Of a DNA stretch of 64,000 bases, positions 60,091 through 64,000 are shown piece after piece (the stretch's first letter is position 1; every line of letters begins with the position of its first letter). Position numbers and translations under genes: made by a program. This stretch comes from Allobosea sp. BK604 (GTDB taxonomy: Bacteria; Pseudomonadota; Alphaproteobacteria; Rhizobiales; Beijerinckiaceae), in NCBI RefSeq assembly GCF_004341515.1, contig NZ_SLZF01000014.1:62001-126000 (forward strand), given 5' to 3'. A model generated the notes under the pieces. The model saw only the letters and a program-made list of their open reading frames with translations. It was not told the origin of the DNA and ran no database searches.

Positions 60091-60921
60091 ATGGCCACCC
60101 GCTTCGTTCTTTGCGCCGATGATTTCGCGCTGACGGAGGGCATCAGCCGCTCGATCCTCGAATTGCTGGCGCTGGGCGCGCTCACCGCGACCGGCGCCAT
60201 GACCAGCCGGCCGCATTGGAAACGATTCGCCGGCGAGCTTGCCGCTTTCTCCGGCCGGGCCGATCTCGGCCTGCACCTCAACCTGACCTGTGCCGCCCCG
60301 CTCAGCCCGATGCGGCGCCTCGCCCCGGGCGGGGAGTTTCGCGCGCTGGGCGACGTCGCCAAGGCGGCCGCCTCATCGCGCGAGGCACGCGCCGAGATCG
60401 CCGCCGAGATTGCGCGGCAGCTCGATGCATTCGAGACCGCGCTCGGCCGCGCGCCCGATTTTGTCGACGGCCATCAGCATGTCCATGTCCTGCCCGGCGT
60501 GCGCGGCGCGGTGTTGTCGGCGATCCAGCGGCGCTATCCGGAGGGCAGCGTCTATCTGCGCGACCCCGCCGATTCGTCCGCCGCTATCCGGGCGCGCGGC
60601 GTTGCCGTCGGCAAGGCGCTGGTCATCGCCGGCCTGGCGTTCGGCCTGCGCGGGCAGGCCCTGCGCCGCGGCATCAAGGTCAATCGCGGCTTCTCCGGCG
60701 TCGCGCCCTTCGATCCGGAGCGCGACTTCGCCAGCGATCTGCGCCGCTTCCTGGTCCGGCCCGGCCCATCCCATCTCGTCATGTGCCATCCCGGCCATGT
60801 CGACGACGAATTGCTGGGGCTCGATCCGGTGGTCGCGACACGCCCGCTCGAACATGCGGCGTTGAAGGATTTCGTGCCGCCTCCGGGGCTGGAGATGGCC
60901 CGCTTCGCAGCTCTGTCCTGA
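60091..60921 (+). CDS. ChbG/HpnK-family (YdjC-like) deacetylase
   Basis: 276 residues. Metal ligands are seen in LCADDFALTEGISRSI (Asp) and DGHQHVHVLPGVRGAV (His), with DLGLHLNLTC and MCHPGHVDD. The fold removes acetyl groups from sugars such as diacetylchitobiose-phosphate or hopanoid-linked sugars. Beside a GT2 gene of undecaprenyl-phosphate type, it may modify a lipid-linked amino sugar; this is inference. Confidence 0.9.
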   Translation: MATRFVLCADDFALTEGISRSILELLALGALTATGAMTSRPHWKRFAGELAAFSGRADLGLHLNLTCAAPLSPMRRLAPGGEFRALGDVAKAAASSREARAEIAAEIARQLDAFETALGRAPDFVDGHQHVHVLPGVRGAVLSAIQRRYPEGSVYLRDPADSSAAIRARGVAVGKALVIAGLAFGLRGQALRRGIKVNRGFSGVAPFDPERDFASDLRRFLVRPGPSHLVMCHPGHVDDELLGLDPVVATRPLEHAALKDFVPPPGLEMARFAALS

Positions 60922-61033
60922 CCGGCCGCGCTATCGGCGACGCAATCGAATATTTACCGGGTTCCGTCAAATTGCTGCCACCTGGTCCGTTCCGTTCGGA
61001 TCCTGTGAGGCCTCCGGCGGAGATGTCTGCGCG

Positions 61034-62728
61034 ATGACTTGGCTAAAGCGAGCGGGTGCGGCCGCTTCGATTGCGCAGCGAATGGCTGTCAAGGAAGGCT
61101 CCAGCGGTTCTCTCGGCAGCCAGATCGCCGGGGCCGCGGTTGCCATTGTCGCGGTGGCGATCCTCTTCGTGGTGATCGCGGTCGCGCGCTATAACGACGC
61201 CAAGACGCGCGGCGATCTCGAGCAGAAGATGACGGCCCTGACCACGATGGTGGTCAATGCCTCTCCCGCCCTGATCCTCGCGCGCGATACGACGACGCTC
61301 GGCTATATCCTCGAGTCGCTGCGCCGCGATCCGGATTTCGATGCCGGCATCGTGGCCGATGACGTCTCGACGCTCGCCAGCGCCGGCCGCAACGAGGAGG
61401 CCCGGCTCTCGCTGACGCCGCGTGCGCTTGCCGCGGCGCTCGGCCGCGACCCCTGGGACGTGCTGAAGGACCAGACCTCGACCGAACTCGAGGACAAGAC
61501 CTTCATCACCCGGCTTCATGTGGTCAAGGTCGGTGGCCACAAGAAGCAGATCGGCTATATCGCCATCCGCTTCGACAAGAGCCGCCTCGTGGCGCGCGCC
61601 GCCTTCGAGCAATTCGTCACGATCGGTTTCGGCATCCTGATCCTGCTCGTGCTCGGGCCGCTGCTCTGGATTTCGCTCTCGCGCACGATGAAGCCGCTGA
61701 AGAGCATGACGAACGCGATCGTCAGCATCTCCGACGGCAATCTCGACACGAAGATCGACGCGATGGGCCGGCGTGACGAGATCGGCGCGATCGCACATGC
61801 GCTCGGAATCCTCAAGCTGCGCCTCGCCGAGCGCGCCGCCCTGCAGGAAAAGCAGCATGTCAACGAGGTCGAGCGCCGCCATCACCAGCAGCGCGTCGAC
61901 GAGGCGATTGCGCTGTTCCGCGCCGAGGTCGGCGTTGCGCTCGAAGCCTTCAAGAGCAATGCCGAGCGCATGAGCGAGGCCTCCGACGGGCTTGCCCGGG
62001 TCGCGGCGGAATCCTCGCAGCGTGCCGCCCGCGCCGCGCAGAACTCCCATGGCGCCTCCGGCAATGTCGAGAACGCCGCCCAGGCCGCCGAGGAAATGGG
62101 CGCCGCCATTCGCGAGGTCGAGTTCCAGGTCCGGCGCGTGCGCACCGAGATCGTCGAGGCCGCCTCGATCTCGCGCGACACGGCAAGCTCGGTCCAGGCG
62201 CTGGACGAGACCGCCCGCGCCATCGGCGAGGTGGTGAACCTCATTCGCGATATCGCGGCGCAGACCAATCTCCTCGCGCTCAACGCCACCATCGAGGCTG
62301 CCCGCGCGGGCGAGGCGGGGCGCGGCTTCGCCGTCGTCGCGTCCGAGGTGAAGAGCCTCGCCTCGCAGACCGCCGATGCGACCGACCGCATCGTCAGCCA
62401 GGTCGGCGCCATCCAGAGCGCCACCGGCGAGGTCGTCTTCGCCATTCACAACATTGCCGAGCGCATGGGGGCGATCGAGAATTTCGCGAATGCGGTCGCG
62501 ACCTCGATCGAGCAGCAGGCCATTGCCACCGGCGAGATCGCCAGCGGCGTCGCCATGGCGAGCACCTCGGCGCTTTCCGTGTCGAGCGATCTCAGCGTGC
62601 TTGCCGACAGCGTCGAGGAGACCGGGCAATCGGCCGAGCAGGTTCGCGGCGCGGCGGGCGAGGTCGCGGCGCAGGCGCTGCGCCTGCGCGCCACGGTCGA
62701 CCAGTTCCTGCGCAGCGTCGCGGCCTGA
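61034..62728 (+). CDS. Methyl-accepting chemotaxis protein
   Basis: 564 residues: TM1 (~32-52, IAGAAVAIVAVAILFVVIAVA), periplasmic ligand domain (~53-190), TM2 (~196-214, FGILILLVLGPLLWISLS), HAMP (~214-265) and the signalling domain with the tip IRDIAAQTNLLALNATIEAARAGEAGRGFAVVASEVKSLA. There is no C-terminal pentapeptide tether. Ligand unknown. No che operon is in the window. Confidence 0.94.
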   Translation: MTWLKRAGAAASIAQRMAVKEGSSGSLGSQIAGAAVAIVAVAILFVVIAVARYNDAKTRGDLEQKMTALTTMVVNASPALILARDTTTLGYILESLRRDPDFDAGIVADDVSTLASAGRNEEARLSLTPRALAAALGRDPWDVLKDQTSTELEDKTFITRLHVVKVGGHKKQIGYIAIRFDKSRLVARAAFEQFVTIGFGILILLVLGPLLWISLSRTMKPLKSMTNAIVSISDGNLDTKIDAMGRRDEIGAIAHALGILKLRLAERAALQEKQHVNEVERRHHQQRVDEAIALFRAEVGVALEAFKSNAERMSEASDGLARVAAESSQRAARAAQNSHGASGNVENAAQAAEEMGAAIREVEFQVRRVRTEIVEAASISRDTASSVQALDETARAIGEVVNLIRDIAAQTNLLALNATIEAARAGEAGRGFAVVASEVKSLASQTADATDRIVSQVGAIQSATGEVVFAIHNIAERMGAIENFANAVATSIEQQAIATGEIASGVAMASTSALSVSSDLSVLADSVEETGQSAEQVRGAAGEVAAQALRLRATVDQFLRSVAA

Positions 62729-62741
62729 AGATTTCGCTTCA

Positions 62742-62829
62742 GCGTCGTTGCGAGCGTAGCGAAGCCATCCAGCAGGGCTGGCGCCCGGCGCCCCGGATCG
62801 CTCAGCCGGCCGCGCCTCCTCGCAATGAC
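62742..62829. repeat. Palindromic repeat after the chemoreceptor gene
   Basis: CGTCGTTGCGAGCGTAGCGAAGC at the left and CCTCGCAATGACG at the right are inverted, around a central CAGCAGGGCTGG...CCGGATCGC section. The ends belong to the same repeat type as 38666-38699. Confidence 0.6.
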
Positions 62830-62852
62830 GCAAGGGCATCGCCCAAACGAAA

Positions 62853-62873
62853 ACGGGGCCCGCAAGGGCCCCG
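62853..62873 (-). terminator. Intrinsic terminator of sodB
   Basis: ACGGGGCC-CGCAA-GGGCCCCGT is a perfect 8-bp stem; on the - strand it is followed by TTTTCGTTT, 27 bp after the sodB stop. Confidence 0.85.
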
Positions 62874-62899
62874 TCCGCATTCGAACCGTCGCTGAAGGC

Positions 62900-63499
62900 T
62901 CAGGCCTTGGCGCCGTCATAGAGCTCCGCGACATAGTCCCAGTTCACCAGGCTGTCGAGGAAGGCCTTGAGATAGTCGGGACGGCGGTTGCGGTAGTCGA
63001 TGTAGTAGGAGTGCTCCCAGACATCGACGCCGAGGATCGGCGTGCCGCCATGGACGAGCGGGCTCTCGCCGTTCGGGGTCTTGCTGACCGCGAGCTTGCC
63101 GCCCTTGACCTCGAGCCAGGCCCAGCCCGAACCGAACTGGCCGACGCCGGCGGCGACGAAATCTTCCTTGAACTTGTCGACCGAACCGAACGAGTCGGTG
63201 ATCGCCTTCTCCAGCGCACCCGGCAGCTTGCCGCCGCCATTGGGCTTCATCCACTTCCAGAAATGGAGGTGGTTGTAGTGCTGGCCGGCATTGTTGAACA
63301 CGGCCGGGTTCTTGCCATAGGAGCCCTTGACGATCTCCTCGAGCGATTTGCCCTCGAATTCCGTGCCTTTGATCGCGTTATTGCCGTTGGTCACATAAGC
63401 CTGGTGGTGCTTGTCGTGATGGTATTCGAGCGTCTCCTTCGACATGAAGGGCTGGAGCGCATCATGGGCGTAGGGCAGGTCGGGAAGGGTAAAGGACAT
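62900..63499 (-). CDS. sodB: Superoxide dismutase, Fe/Mn family
   Basis: 199 residues. Metal ligands: His in ETLEYHHDKHHQAYV, His in AGQHYNHLHFWKWM, and Asp/His in GVDVWEHSYYIDYRNRRPDYL. AGQHYNHLHFW and VDVWEHSYYIDYRN fit Fe-type alphaproteobacterial SodB, but the metal cannot be fixed by eye. ATG 63499 follows AAGGAG; the open frame upstream is unlike the family. Disproportionates superoxide in the cytosol. Confidence 0.96.
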   Translation of the reverse strand: MSFTLPDLPYAHDALQPFMSKETLEYHHDKHHQAYVTNGNNAIKGTEFEGKSLEEIVKGSYGKNPAVFNNAGQHYNHLHFWKWMKPNGGGKLPGALEKAITDSFGSVDKFKEDFVAAGVGQFGSGWAWLEVKGGKLAVSKTPNGESPLVHGGTPILGVDVWEHSYYIDYRNRRPDYLKAFLDSLVNWDYVAELYDGAKA

Positions 63500-63752
63500 C
63501 GTGCCTCTCCTTGGGCTGTCAAATCGCACTGCTGAGAATGGCTTCGTCTTGAACGGCTTGGAACCTGGCGGCTCCGGCGGAACCTCCCGCCATTCCACCC
63601 GCTAGTTAAGCCCGCGGCCGGCCACCGGCAACCGCCAGTAGCGAGCAAACATCATGCATTCCGCGGAGAAGCTGGGACGCAGTCGCGATATGGTCATGCT
63701 CGCGGCGCGCCGGCTTTTGCGGCCCGATCAGTCACGATTTGTGAAATTGTCT

Positions 63753-63765
63753 CTTATTCAATAAG
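63753..63765. promoter_or_regulatory. AT-rich palindrome in the sodB-membrane gene gap
   Basis: CTTATT-C-AATAAG is a perfect 6-bp dyad in the most AT-rich part of the 330-bp gap between divergent genes, 77 bp before the TTG start at 63830. A regulator or promoter site is possible; no family is assigned. Confidence 0.35.
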
Positions 63766-63829
63766 TTAGAGGCTAATCTGATGGAATCGGTGCCGCCGTT
63801 CCCGTCGATGCCTTGCTGAGGATGCTGGG

Positions 63830-64000
63830 TTGATCACGATCTTCGTCTTGCTGGGCCTGTCTTTCCTGGTCGGTGGCGTTGGAGCCATTGTCGATGGCTG
63901 GCCATATCTGGTGCTGGAGCGTGGCTTCACGCAGGTGATTATTGGCACCGTTGCGGCGACGGGCGGCGTGATCTTGCTTGGCCTGGCCTGGCTCCTGATC
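63830..64000 (+). CDS. Hypothetical membrane protein, 3' end beyond window
   Basis: An open frame from TTG 63830 to the window edge: MITIFVLLGLSFLVGGVGAI then VDGWPYLVLERGFTQVIIGTVAATGGVILLGLAWLLI. Two membrane segments (~2-19 and ~36-56) surround a short loop. GAGGA 7 nt upstream supports the TTG start; stops precede it in this frame. Similar openings are seen in small uncharacterised rhizobial membrane proteins. Function unknown. Confidence 0.6.
   Translation, partial: MITIFVLLGLSFLVGGVGAIVDGWPYLVLERGFTQVIIGTVAATGGVILLGLAWLLI

Overview
The window is GC-rich chromosomal DNA of an alphaproteobacterium, most likely order Hyphomicrobiales (Rhizobiales), possibly Bosea or a near relative. The evidence is an Hsp20-DUF1150 pair, a PdhS-like cell-cycle kinase, a tRNA-His with A73 and no encoded G-1, tripartite tricarboxylate transporter genes, and several families of palindromic intergenic repeats of the rhizobial type. 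No prophage, insertion sequence, CRISPR array or rRNA operon was seen. Genus-level assignment is inference.

Layout. 0-6 kb: end of a polyprenyl synthetase, a DUF2007 protein, a TrmN6-like methyltransferase, two small secreted proteins, and glyQ-glyS split by a 266-bp inverted-repeat element. 6.3-10.8 kb: a small membrane peptide, a URC-type uracil catabolism operon (urc1-urc4-upp) and a DUF2384/RES toxin-antitoxin pair with a likely operator. 10.9-19.3 kb: DUF1236 protein, ureidoglycolate lyase, a lysR-tctB-tctA-tctC operon, EamA exporter, GST and acyl-CoA dehydrogenase. 19.6-29.7 kb: MgtE, a diguanylate cyclase, GNAT, a PdhS-like histidine kinase, two phasin-type proteins, tRNA-His, and an RpoH-type promoter before hsp20 and a DUF1150 gene.

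29.7-50.7 kb: the translation cluster infC, rpmI-rplT, pheS, pheT is present in order but broken up by accessory genes. Between infC and rpmI lie a class II aldolase, a GYD protein, a soluble two-sensor-repeat/CheW fusion and an amino-acid binding protein. Between rplT and pheS lie a racemase, a second same-length amino-acid binding protein, a class III aminotransferase and an RpiR regulator (one catabolic operon), then a TetR/MFS efflux pair with three 15-bp operators and a LOG-family protein. Between pheS and pheT sits a GT21 lipid glycosyltransferase gene that overlaps pheT by 4 bp.

50.9-64 kb: a fluoroacetate-dehalogenase-like hydrolase overlapping a tartrate/D-malate dehydrogenase gene, tandem TerC proteins, a phosphopantetheinyl transferase, azlC-azlD with a branched-chain aminotransferase, a GT2-murJ pair, a ChbG-type deacetylase, a chemoreceptor, an Fe/Mn superoxide dismutase and the start of a membrane protein. 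The strongest leads are the soluble sensor-CheW fusion, the pheS-GT21-pheT arrangement and the palindromic elements inserted at glyQ/glyS and inside glyS.
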